In this document: positions 1 to 6,663 of the stretch, in pieces
How positions within the stretch are numbered: position 1 is the stretch's first letter
Layout: every line of letters starts with the position of its first letter
Origin: Crocinitomicaceae bacterium
GTDB lineage: Bacteria; Bacteroidota; Bacteroidia; Flavobacteriales_D; Parvicellaceae
Reading direction: 5' to 3'
Assembly (NCBI GenBank): GCA_002727735.1
Contig: PBXW01000135.1
Coordinates: 1 to 10,729 of the forward strand
Length of the DNA: 10,729 nt
Program-made: the position numbers and the translations under genes
Notes under the pieces: model-generated
Told to the model about the DNA's origin: nothing
Database searches by the model: none
What the model saw: only the letters and a program-made list of their open reading frames with translations

Positions 1-291
1 AGTCATGTCGGAATGTATTTTTGCTGCTTGAATACCACATTCTTTTAGAGCAGAAACCTGATCATCCATAAGTGAAATAAGCGGTGAAATAACTACAGTT
101 TTTTTAGAAGAAATAATTGCTGGTATTTGATAACACAATGATTTACCCGCTCCAGTTGGCATTATTGCTAGAGTATGATTTCCTAACAAAACACTATTAA
201 TGATTTTTTCCTGTTCATATCTATACGATGAGTAACCAAAAGTATTATTTAATACATCTAAAGCTTTTTTATTTAACTCAGTAATCGACAT
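1..291 (-). CDS. recQ: ATP-dependent DNA helicase RecQ, N-terminal part (cut by window edge)
   Basis: RecQ is a superfamily 2, 3'-to-5' DNA helicase acting in recombination and replication-fork repair. Only the first 97 codons are inside the window; the gene runs off the left edge. The reading frame is open throughout on the minus strand from an ATG at 289-291. The translation shows RecQ hallmarks in the right order: motif 0 (FGYSSYRYEQ, residues 18-27), the Walker A motif (MPTGAGKS, residues 44-51) followed by LCYQIPA, and motif Ia (VISPLISLMDDQV, residues 67-79). These are close to the family consensus, so the identification is firm even though the DEAH box and RQC/HRDC regions are not visible. 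No strong ribosome binding site precedes the ATG. The gene is a housekeeping neighbour, apparently unrelated to the catabolic cluster, and it points away from it. Confidence 0.93.
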   Translation of the reverse strand, partial: MSITELNKKALDVLNNTFGYSSYRYEQEKIINSVLLGNHTLAIMPTGAGKSLCYQIPAIISSKKTVVISPLISLMDDQVSALKECGIQAAKIHSDMT

Positions 292-401
292 CAATAAATT
301 TTAATATCTGTGACAAATAATATTAGAAATATTCATATTAATTTATATTACAATTAATGCGAATTAATTATAAATTTTTATTAAAATTTAATTGATTTTA
401 A

Positions 402-456
402 GGATAGGGTGTTAGCCAAAGTGTTTTGTAAGCTATTGTTTTGATTTATTAATTTA
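402..456 (+). repeat. Left copy of a 55-base imperfect direct repeat
   Basis: This stretch aligns without gaps to 10567-10621 at a constant offset of 10165 bases, with 45 of 55 positions identical. The best-conserved core is 414-444 (28 of 31 identical) and contains AGCCAAAGT, TTTTGTAAG and TTGTTTTGA blocks. A weaker resemblance continues about 30 bases beyond the core, where TCTCATAAATTTCCCAACA here parallels the TGTCCCACA repeats of the right copy. The two copies are in the same orientation and bracket the dioxygenase-iol-transporter block. The repeat could be an attachment-site pair or a member of a dispersed intergenic repeat family; one window cannot tell. Confidence 0.75.
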
Positions 457-577
457 AGGGTTGATTTAATCTTATCTCATAAATTTCCCAACATAAAAGT
501 AAAATAATATTAACTAAAAATCCTTTCCTAACAACTCCAATCTTTCAAATATATCGAGATAATCAAAATTTTATTTT

Positions 578-601
578 AAAAAATACTTGATGTAGTATTT
601 T
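578..601 (-). terminator. Possible intrinsic terminator downstream of the decayed minus-strand gene
   Basis: A perfect 8-base inverted repeat (AAAATACT / AGTATTTT) lies at 580-587 and 594-601 around a 6-base loop. Read on the minus strand, the second arm runs into six consecutive T residues. It sits 16 bases past the last stop codon (618-620) of the suspected pseudogene, where a terminator would be expected. The stem is almost entirely A-T pairs, so it would be weak, and chance formation in AT-rich DNA is possible. Confidence 0.35.
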
Positions 602-617
602 CTTAGAATTACAAGTT

Positions 618-1001
618 TTACTCATTTAAACCTTTCACAAAAACTTCAGAAATTTCTATGAATTTCTCCCTAACTTTTATCCCTAGGCAAAGAAAAAGTA
701 GCTTCATCTTTTTGATTTAATATTTCTTCATAAGACACTTTTAATGCTTTCATAATTGGTCTTATTCCATGTTACATACTTTATCCATTTTCTTACTCAA
801 AAGATATAAATCTTCTCTATTAATGTCTTCATGTACAAAATAATCTCTAAAGAGCGACTTCATTTCATAATCCATGATACTATGGTTTAAGTATTTATTA
901 ATATTTTTCTGTTTCCTTATCTGAATTACCTTCAAGAATAAAAATTGATTATGTTTTCAAAAAAGTTTATTTAGATGTTTACTTAATAATTTTGTTTTCG
1001 T
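618..1001 (-). pseudogene. Possible decayed small gene with several frameshifts, function unknown
   Basis: On the minus strand, successive stretches of protein-like, charged sequence follow one another across different frames, as in a gene broken by frameshifts. In order they are: TKTKLLSKHLNKLF (1001-960, stop at 957-959); a short ILEGNSDKETEKY segment; a 37-codon stretch beginning MDYEMKSLFRDYFVHEDINR (875-765, stop 762-764); a 27-codon stretch beginning MKALKVSYEEILNQKDEATF (753-673, stop 670-672); and VREKFIEISEVFVKGLNE ending at a stop at 618-620. Each piece ends where the next frame takes over, and a hairpin with T-run follows the final stop. I do not recognise the family. Because it lies beside a long direct repeat, a relic of a mobile-element gene is one possibility, but no integrase or transposase motif can be seen. 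The alternative is chance open stretches in non-coding DNA. Confidence 0.4.
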
Positions 1002-1053
1002 TTACATAAAAAAGATTAATATTTAAATAAATTTAATACTTGGAGATTAATCC

Positions 1054-2238
1054 ATGAAAGATGGTAAAACCAATTTAGAAAAAAAAAATCCTTTCAATGA
1101 ACGGTATGAGGATTTTAAAACATTTGAAAAACTACTAAAGAGAAAAACAAATCAAGATGATGTACCCGCTGCTTTAGAAATAAAAAAAAATATTCCAATT
1201 TATTCTGGTCAGCTAGTTAGAGATTATGCAAATTCATCCGAAAAAAAACAAAAATTACTAACTGAATGGTCTAATGTTTTCAAAAGTGGTGCAGGAATAA
1301 TAGCTATTACAAATGCTATTAAAAGTTCTTCCGTGATTGAAACTGCAACAAAAAAATTTGAAGCGATAATAAAATCTGAAAAAATAAATGGAAATTCAGG
1401 TGATCATTTTGCTAAACCAGGAGCTAATGATAGAATATGGAATTCTCTTCAAAAGCACTGTATGGAAGACCCACAAAACTTTATAGATTACTACTGTTCA
1501 GAGATCATAGCTTTAGCTGCACAATCTTGGCTTGGCCCCAATTATCAAATTACCGCACAAGTAAATAGTGTGAACCCCGGTGGTGAAGCTCAAAAACCTC
1601 ACAGAGATTACCACTTAGGGTTTATGTCAACAGAACAATCTGCTAATTTTCCTCCAAATGTACATACAATTTCTCAATTCCTAACACTTCAGGGCGCAAT
1701 TGCGCACTGCGACATAACTATTGATAGTGGTCCAACTCTCTTTCTACCATACTCCCAACAATATAAAAATGGCTATATTGATTTCACCAAAGAGAAATTT
1801 CAAAAATACTTTAATGAAAATTCTATTCAGATTGAAATGAATAAGGGGGATGCTATTTTTTTTAATCCTGCTGTGATGCATGGAGCAGGAAATAATAGAA
1901 CCAGATCTGTAAAGAGAATGGTTAACCTACTGCAAATATCTTCAGCATTTGGCAGAGCTATGGAAACAGTTAATAGGAAAAAAATGACTGAGAAACTTTA
2001 TCCTCACCTGTTAGAATTAGTGTTGAAAAACAAAATGCCTTTCCGTTTAATTGAAAATGTTGTTGCTGCAAGTTCGGAAGGTTATTCATTTCCAACCAAT
2101 TTAGACCTAAATCCACCGGTAGAAGGAAAGGCACCTAAAAACCAAGCTATGATAATAATTGAGTCATTAAAGGCCAAGAAGGAACCAACTTTGGTATTGG
2201 AAGAGTTAAAATTACTTGATATTAGACAATTTTCGTGA
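1054..2238 (+). CDS. PhyH-family Fe(II)/2-oxoglutarate-dependent dioxygenase
   Basis: A cytoplasmic non-haem iron oxygenase of the phytanoyl-CoA dioxygenase superfamily, 394 residues. Such enzymes couple oxidative decarboxylation of 2-oxoglutarate to hydroxylation (or oxidative demethylation) of a substrate. The visible core is the facial metal triad: H183 and D185 in PHRDYH, and the distal H276 in AVMHGAG. R284 or R288 in the following RTRSVKR stretch is a plausible 2-oxoglutarate anchor. It is longer than the roughly 300 residues usual in the family, with a charged, lysine-rich N-terminal extension of about 45 residues and about 100 residues after the last metal ligand. No signal peptide or membrane segment is seen. 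TGGAG precedes the ATG at a suitable distance. Sixteen bases separate it from iolG, so the two are probably cotranscribed, which suggests a role in cyclitol or sugar metabolism. Its substrate cannot be read from sequence; fatty acyl-CoA specificity should not be assumed from the family name. Confidence 0.85.
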   Translation: MKDGKTNLEKKNPFNERYEDFKTFEKLLKRKTNQDDVPAALEIKKNIPIYSGQLVRDYANSSEKKQKLLTEWSNVFKSGAGIIAITNAIKSSSVIETATKKFEAIIKSEKINGNSGDHFAKPGANDRIWNSLQKHCMEDPQNFIDYYCSEIIALAAQSWLGPNYQITAQVNSVNPGGEAQKPHRDYHLGFMSTEQSANFPPNVHTISQFLTLQGAIAHCDITIDSGPTLFLPYSQQYKNGYIDFTKEKFQKYFNENSIQIEMNKGDAIFFNPAVMHGAGNNRTRSVKRMVNLLQISSAFGRAMETVNRKKMTEKLYPHLLELVLKNKMPFRLIENVVAASSEGYSFPTNLDLNPPVEGKAPKNQAMIIIESLKAKKEPTLVLEELKLLDIRQFS

Positions 2239-2254
2239 AAAGTATTTTGATTAT

Positions 2255-3250
2255 ATGAAAAAAATAAAATTTGCAATTTTGGGACTTGGTAGAATCGGAA
2301 GGTTACATGCCGATACAATAATTACCAATCCAAATTCTGAGCTTGTTTCTATTAATGACCCAAAGAATAACGAAATTAACAACCTTAAAAAAAAATATTT
2401 ATGTCAAGTAATGTCTATTGATGATATTGCTAGTGATGATCAAATTAAAGGACTTCTTATCTGCACTCCTACCGAAACACATGTTGATCTAATTAAAAAA
2501 TTTCTTCATACCAAAAAAGCTGTGTTTTGTGAAAAACCGCTAGATTTAAATCTAAAAAAAGTTGAAAATATTGTTCAATTGGTAAGAGATACCAAATCTC
2601 AAGTAATGGTGGGTTTTAATAGGAGATTTGATCCACATTTCGCTAAATTAAAATTACATTTAATCCAAAAAGAAATTGGAATTATTGAGCAAATTATCAT
2701 AACATCAAGAGATCCATCACCCCCAACTATTGAATATATAACACAATCCGGTGGCATTTTTAAAGATATGGCAATTCACGATTTCGATATGGCTGTATTC
2801 TTAGTAGGTGAGAAAATACATTCTATCAGCGCTTTAGGGTCAAATTTAGTAAGTAAAAAAATAGAACAAGCAGGTGATTACGACACTGCCAATATTTTAA
2901 TGAAAACTGTTTCAGGAAAACAAATTTCAATAATTAACTCGCGACGGACGACTTATGGTTATGATCAAAGAGTTGAGGTTCATGGATCAAAAGGAATCTT
3001 GAAAGTTAACAACCCACCTCTTACAGAGATTGAACTTGCAAACGAGTCAGGAGCAACCAAGGAAAGGTTACATACTTTTTTTATGACGCGATATGCAGAT
3101 GCGTACAAGAATCAAATAGACTATTTTATTGAATGTATAAAAAAAAAGTCAATGCCTAAACCTGATGTTCAAGATGGTCATTATGCACTGTACTTAGCCG
3201 AAAATGCCCTTAAATCTGCCAGAACAGGTAGGACTATTTATTTAAGTTAA
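2255..3250 (+). CDS. iolG: Inositol 2-dehydrogenase (Gfo/Idh/MocA family)
   Basis: IolG oxidises myo-inositol to 2-keto-myo-inositol (scyllo-inosose) with NAD+, the first step of inositol catabolism. The 331-residue length is normal. An N-terminal Rossmann fold is shown by ILGLGRIGRLHA right after the start. The EKP motif supplies K94, and DMAIHDFD supplies D171 and H175, matching the Lys/Asp/His triad described for Bacillus inositol dehydrogenase. GFNRRFDPHF is also characteristic of IolG rather than generic family members. I chose the ATG at 2255. The frame is open further upstream to a TTG at 2216, but that start would add 13 residues before the Rossmann strand and overlap the dioxygenase gene. 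Spacing from the dioxygenase stop is 16 bases and the ribosome binding site is weak (GTGAAAAG), so translation may be coupled. The gene converges on the next one with a 9-base gap and no visible terminator. Confidence 0.9.
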   Translation: MKKIKFAILGLGRIGRLHADTIITNPNSELVSINDPKNNEINNLKKKYLCQVMSIDDIASDDQIKGLLICTPTETHVDLIKKFLHTKKAVFCEKPLDLNLKKVENIVQLVRDTKSQVMVGFNRRFDPHFAKLKLHLIQKEIGIIEQIIITSRDPSPPTIEYITQSGGIFKDMAIHDFDMAVFLVGEKIHSISALGSNLVSKKIEQAGDYDTANILMKTVSGKQISIINSRRTTYGYDQRVEVHGSKGILKVNNPPLTEIELANESGATKERLHTFFMTRYADAYKNQIDYFIECIKKKSMPKPDVQDGHYALYLAENALKSARTGRTIYLS

Positions 3251-3259
3251 TAATTGTAA

Positions 3260-4384
3260 CTAGATTTTTATCCACTTTCCACTTAGCGCTGATCTATCTA
3301 CAGCGTTCATTACTTTTTCTATATCATATCCAGATTCAAAATTGGGCCAAGTCTCTGTATCGTGCTCTATTGCGAACAAAAGCATCTGTAATTCACACAT
3401 TTTTACATCCATAAATCCTAAACTGTGACCTCCATTAGGTAGAAATGATTTGTAAAAAGGATGATCAGGACCTGTTAAAATAGTTCTGAACCCGTCTGTA
3501 TTTTTCTTTTTTTGTCGTGTAAATAATTTGATCTCGTTTAGTCTTTCCTGATCGAAGGTTATTGTACCAAGTGTTCCGTGTACTTCCCATGTAAGCCCAC
3601 ATTTTTTACCCCAAGTAACTCTACTGGCGCCTATATGCCCATGGACTCCATTTTTAAAATGAATAAGAGCTGCGATCATATCGTCGTTATCTACAATCTT
3701 AGTTTCTTTTTTATTAGCTGGATCTTTCCTTTTGGGATGAACAATGTTTATATCTCCTACAACTTTTGAGATAGTTGATCCAACTAAAAAGTGCGCTACG
3801 CTGATAACATGACTTAATATATCCCCATTTGCCCCTGTACCAGAGGCATCTCGTGACATACGCCAAGACCACGGTCTTTTTTTATCCGCCTCATTATCGA
3901 CATCGTAACGACAAAAAAAACCCACGATGTCACCGATTGTACCACTTTCTATTAACTCTCTTGCATGTAATACTGATGGATTTTTTGTGTAATTGTAACC
4001 AATCATGGTTTTGCCTCTACTTTTTTTTGACGCCGAAAGCATTTTCTTACTATCTAGCAGGCTACTTGACATAGGTTTCTCACACCAAACACTTTTTCCT
4101 AACTTTAAAGCTGAAATTGCAATTTCAGCGTGGGTATCATTTGGTGTGCAAACAGAAACTAGATCTACTTTTGGGTCGTTTACTACCTCTAGCCAGTTGC
4201 TAGTATACCTTGAAAATCCAAGGTCTGTTGCTCTTTGACTAGCTCTCTTGGGACTTAAATCACAAACTATCTCCAGTTTTGGTCTTAACCCTGTACCAAA
4301 AACTGAAGCGGAACCACTATAGGCAACTGAGTGAGCTTTACCCATAAACCCTGTACCAATAACTCCTACCCCAATACCTTTCAT
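3260..4384 (-). CDS. Gfo/Idh/MocA oxidoreductase, levoglucosan-dehydrogenase-like
   Basis: A second NAD(P)-dependent sugar or cyclitol dehydrogenase, 374 residues, paralogous to iolG but of a different subfamily. It has a Rossmann GTGFMG at 10-15, the EKP motif with K103, and GDILSHVISVAHFL with D188 and H192, so the catalytic Lys/Asp/His set is intact. GYNYTKNP (129-136), the WSWR stretch near 172-175, and GFRTILTGPDHPF toward the C-terminus resemble, as far as I can judge from memory, levoglucosan dehydrogenases and their relatives. These oxidise C3 of anhydrosugars or similar substrates; some relatives act on inositol isomers. An excellent AGGAG lies 7 bases before the ATG. It is transcribed away from the binding-protein gene out of a shared 213-base region, and toward iolG. 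A role with another inositol isomer or a derivative is plausible; the exact substrate is not determinable here. Confidence 0.82.
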   Translation of the reverse strand: MKGIGVGVIGTGFMGKAHSVAYSGSASVFGTGLRPKLEIVCDLSPKRASQRATDLGFSRYTSNWLEVVNDPKVDLVSVCTPNDTHAEIAISALKLGKSVWCEKPMSSSLLDSKKMLSASKKSRGKTMIGYNYTKNPSVLHARELIESGTIGDIVGFFCRYDVDNEADKKRPWSWRMSRDASGTGANGDILSHVISVAHFLVGSTISKVVGDINIVHPKRKDPANKKETKIVDNDDMIAALIHFKNGVHGHIGASRVTWGKKCGLTWEVHGTLGTITFDQERLNEIKLFTRQKKKNTDGFRTILTGPDHPFYKSFLPNGGHSLGFMDVKMCELQMLLFAIEHDTETWPNFESGYDIEKVMNAVDRSALSGKWIKI

Positions 4385-4486
4385 AAATATCTCCTAAACA
4401 AAATGAGTACTATTAATACAAATTTTATAAAAAACTAATGAAGTAGCAAGTTGCCATTCTAATTTTATCTAATTTTTATATGTATA

Positions 4487-4498
4487 TTATCTAGATAA
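4487..4498. promoter_or_regulatory. Perfect 12-base palindrome in the divergent promoter region, possible operator
   Basis: TTATCTAGATAA is a perfect palindrome located near the middle of the 213-base gap between the divergently transcribed dehydrogenase and binding-protein genes, where a repressor controlling both would bind. A shorter dyad, GCAAGTTGC, occurs at 4446-4454. No regulator gene is present in the window to pair it with, and AT-rich palindromes of this size can arise by chance. Confidence 0.3.
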
Positions 4499-4535
4499 CT
4501 TTTAATATCTTCTTTACGCAATAAATTATTTTACT

Positions 4536-4565
4536 TTGAAAGAGACTGATTCTACTATGTTAATA
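4536..4565 (+). promoter_or_regulatory. Candidate sigma-70-type promoter for the transporter genes
   Basis: TTGAAA at 4536-4541 and TTAATA at 4560-4565 are separated by 18 bases and would place the transcription start around 4572, roughly 25 bases before the binding-protein ATG. The -35 box is a good match to TTGACA, while the -10 box is only fair. The surrounding DNA is so AT-rich that -10-like hexamers are common, so this is a suggestion. Confidence 0.28.
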
Positions 4566-4597
4566 TTACTAAATAATTTTAATGTGGAGGAAAATTT

Positions 4598-5524
4598 ATG
4601 AAAAAAATACTAACTACGTTAATAGCTTTTTTGTTATCTACCAGTTTTTCTTTTGCTGGAGATCATAAAGCTAATATTATTGTTGTAACTCATGGCTCTG
4701 ACACAGATGCTTTTTGGGGTGTTGTAAGAAATGGCGTTGAAGCTGCTAAAAAAGACACTGGCGCAGATGTTCAATATAGAAATCCACCAACCGGAGATTT
4801 AAACGAAATGGCATCTTTAATTGAAGCTGCTATTGCACAAAAGCCAGATGGTATAGTTGTATCAATACCAGCACCTGACATTTTGGGTGGACCAATTAAA
4901 GCAGCTGTTGCAGCTGGGATTCCAGTCATATCTATGAATTCTGGTGCTGGCGTTTCAAAAAGTTTAGGTGCTATAATGCATGTTGGGCAACCCGAATATG
5001 AAGCTGGTCTAGGTGGTGGTGAAAAAAGCAAAGGTTTAGGTGGAAAGAACTCGGTTTGCTTTAACCATGAGCCAATGAATACTGCGCTGAAGGACAGGTG
5101 TCAGGGATTTGCTGATGGCATGGGTGAGAAGCTCAATATGGTTGAGGTTTCAACTGATTTTGATGATATTAAAAATACTGTCATTGCACATATGACATCT
5201 AATCCAAACACAGGTGCCATAATGGCAGTTGGTCCAACAGGTTGTGACCCAACTATAGCCGCTCTAAAAGAAATGGGTAAAGCTGGAAAAGTTGTGTTAG
5301 GTTGTTTTGACCTTGGACCAGCAATTGTTGATGGCATAATTGACGGAACAGTTAACTACGCTATAGACCAGCAACAATTTCTTCAAGGTTATGTGCCAGT
5401 TGTGGTACTTCACCTAAATCACAGAAATGGTACTCTTCCAGGTAATTCAATTAACTCAGGCCCAGGTTTTGTTACTAAGGGCAATGTTGAATTAGTAAAG
5501 AAACTAGCTGGGAAAGAAAGATAA
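4598..5524 (+). CDS. Periplasmic sugar/inositol-binding protein of an ABC importer (FrcB-like)
   Basis: Solute-binding component that captures the substrate in the periplasm and delivers it to the permease. The 308-residue precursor begins with a typical Sec signal peptide: MKKILTT, then a hydrophobic core, then SFSFA with probable cleavage after A20. The mature part looks like the periplasmic-binding-protein type 1 sugar-binding fold: an opening IIVVTHGSDTDAFWGVVRNG segment, DGIVVSIPAPD near the middle of the first lobe, AAGIPVISMNSG at the hinge, and a second lobe with TGAIMAVGPTGCDP. A strong GGAGG precedes the ATG. It is the first gene of the rightward cluster, and a large stem-loop follows it. 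The carbohydrate class of the family is clear. An inositol substrate is inferred from the iol genes; fructose, ribose or another sugar cannot be excluded. Confidence 0.86.
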   Translation: MKKILTTLIAFLLSTSFSFAGDHKANIIVVTHGSDTDAFWGVVRNGVEAAKKDTGADVQYRNPPTGDLNEMASLIEAAIAQKPDGIVVSIPAPDILGGPIKAAVAAGIPVISMNSGAGVSKSLGAIMHVGQPEYEAGLGGGEKSKGLGGKNSVCFNHEPMNTALKDRCQGFADGMGEKLNMVEVSTDFDDIKNTVIAHMTSNPNTGAIMAVGPTGCDPTIAALKEMGKAGKVVLGCFDLGPAIVDGIIDGTVNYAIDQQQFLQGYVPVVVLHLNHRNGTLPGNSINSGPGFVTKGNVELVKKLAGKER

Positions 5525-5549
5525 GCAATAATCTTTTTCCTTTAGTATA

Positions 5550-5582
5550 GAATCTGGCAAATCCTTTTGATTTGCCAGATTC
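5550..5582 (+). promoter_or_regulatory. Strong intercistronic stem-loop between binding-protein and permease genes
   Basis: A perfect 14-base inverted repeat, GAATCTGGCAAATC (5550-5563) and GATTTGCCAGATTC (5569-5582), encloses a 5-base loop. It fills most of the 73-base gap after the binding-protein stop and ends 15 bases before the permease ATG, just ahead of its AGGTGG ribosome binding site. No T-run follows, so it is not a classical intrinsic terminator. Hairpins in this position in ABC operons, as between malE and malF in enterobacteria, protect the upstream message from 3' decay and give a large excess of binding protein over membrane parts. That role is inferred here. Confidence 0.8.
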
Positions 5583-5597
5583 ATCTTAGGTGGACAA

Positions 5598-6656
5598 ATG
5601 GAAACTGATGAACGCATACGAGAAATTGGATTAATCAGAAGATCTATATCTAGACCTGAGCTGGGATCTGTTTTTGGACTAATAATAATCGTTATCACTT
5701 TTATGACACTTACCTCGATAAGCGGTACATTTGAAGCTATGTGGTTAAATCCAATAGGTATCCAGGCATGGGTAGAACTTGCAGCATTTGTTGGCATTTT
5801 AGCTATTGGAGCCTCTCTTCTAATGATAGCAGGAGAATTTGATCTTAGTATGGGAGCTAATATCGCTTTGGCTGGACATAGTTTTGCCATTTTTCTTTTA
5901 TTTGGAGTGCCAGTAGAGTTGGCGATTATATTAACCTTTTTGGAACTCGCCTTTTTAGGATTTATTATTGGAATAATTGTTGTCAGAACTGGACTTCCTA
6001 GTTTCATTGTAACTCTAGCTTTTTGGTTCGCTAGTAGAGGGTTTGCAGTATTTCTTAGTCAGACTTTTTTCAATCAATCTAGATTATCTGTTAAGGCAAA
6101 TCTTAAACCTCCCCCAGGAGGTGGAGAGGACCCTACACTGATTGATAACATTTTTGCATTCGATAGGGCTTTTGGAGTGCCTTTTGATGCTGAAGTTTAT
6201 TATTTTATTATTCTTGTTTTTTTAGTTGCTTTCATCACCACCCGAACGCCATATGGAAATTGGATATATGCATCTGGAGGAGATCCTGTGGCCGCAAGAG
6301 CTGTAGGAGTTCCAGTGGCAAGGGTAAAAATTAGTCTTTTTATGATATCAACTTCTCTGGCTTGCTTGTTAGGTATTTTAACAGTTATGACCTCTGGTGC
6401 ATCAGATCCAAAAGCTGGAGATTTTAGGGAGTTACATGCAATTGCAGCAGCTGTTATTGGCGGTTGTGCTTTAACTGGGGGATACGGTTCTGTAGTTGGA
6501 GCTGTTCTTGGGGCATTAATTTTTGCAATTGCGAGCAGAGGAATAAATTTTGTACCTTTCATCGATAATAATCTTTTTAGAGTAATGTTAGGGATGCTTA
6601 TATTGGGATCTGCTCTCTTAAACCAATTTTTAAGAGATAGGATAGTGAAAGGATAA
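5598..6656 (+). CDS. Sugar/inositol ABC transporter permease (RbsC/FrcC-like)
   Basis: Inner-membrane channel subunit of a CUT2-class carbohydrate importer, 352 residues. After a charged cytoplasmic N-terminus (METDERIREI...) come many hydrophobic segments, for example around 23-42, 59-78, 88-128, 134-153, 200-213 and 246-265, and a cluster from about 280 to 345. The family signature GEFDLSMG is at 79-86. The cytoplasmic coupling region reads GGDPVAARAVGVPVARVK (227-244), and VIGGCALTGGYGSV (286-299) is a conserved late block. The AGGTGG ribosome binding site lies 4 bases before the ATG. Seven bases separate its stop from the ATPase start, so the two are translationally linked. It probably forms a homodimer with the ATPase dimer beneath it. 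Confidence 0.9.
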   Translation: METDERIREIGLIRRSISRPELGSVFGLIIIVITFMTLTSISGTFEAMWLNPIGIQAWVELAAFVGILAIGASLLMIAGEFDLSMGANIALAGHSFAIFLLFGVPVELAIILTFLELAFLGFIIGIIVVRTGLPSFIVTLAFWFASRGFAVFLSQTFFNQSRLSVKANLKPPPGGGEDPTLIDNIFAFDRAFGVPFDAEVYYFIILVFLVAFITTRTPYGNWIYASGGDPVAARAVGVPVARVKISLFMISTSLACLLGILTVMTSGASDPKAGDFRELHAIAAAVIGGCALTGGYGSVVGAVLGALIFAIASRGINFVPFIDNNLFRVMLGMLILGSALLNQFLRDRIVKG

Positions 6657-6663
6657 TGGATAT

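Larger units (their letters stand above)
292..1053. other. Gene-poor AT-rich interval between recQ and the dioxygenase gene
   Basis: This 762-base interval holds no intact gene. From left to right it contains the presumed recQ promoter side (about 292-400), the left copy of the 55-base repeat (402-456), plain AT-rich sequence, a small hairpin with a T-run on the minus strand (578-601), fragments of a possible decayed minus-strand gene (618-1001), and the leader of the dioxygenase gene. That leader ends with a modest TGGAG ribosome binding site about 10 bases before the ATG at 1054. A promoter for the dioxygenase-iolG unit should lie in the last 100 bases, but no convincing -35/-10 pair can be picked out of such AT-rich sequence. 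Such a long non-coding gap contrasts with the tight spacing of the catabolic genes. Confidence 0.7.

Noticed and set aside
292..1053. CRISPR array or tandem repeat in the long gap
   Set aside because: No regularly spaced repeated units are present; only the single copy of the 55-base repeat was found.
2216..2254. A TTG-initiated extension of iolG overlapping the end of the dioxygenase gene
   Set aside because: It would add 13 residues ahead of the Rossmann strand that normally begins within a few residues of the start, and the ATG at 2255 fits the family length.
5504..6007. A long minus-strand open frame antisense to the start of the permease gene
   Set aside because: It lies opposite an unmistakable permease, its translation has no recognisable motifs, and its composition is that of an antisense shadow.
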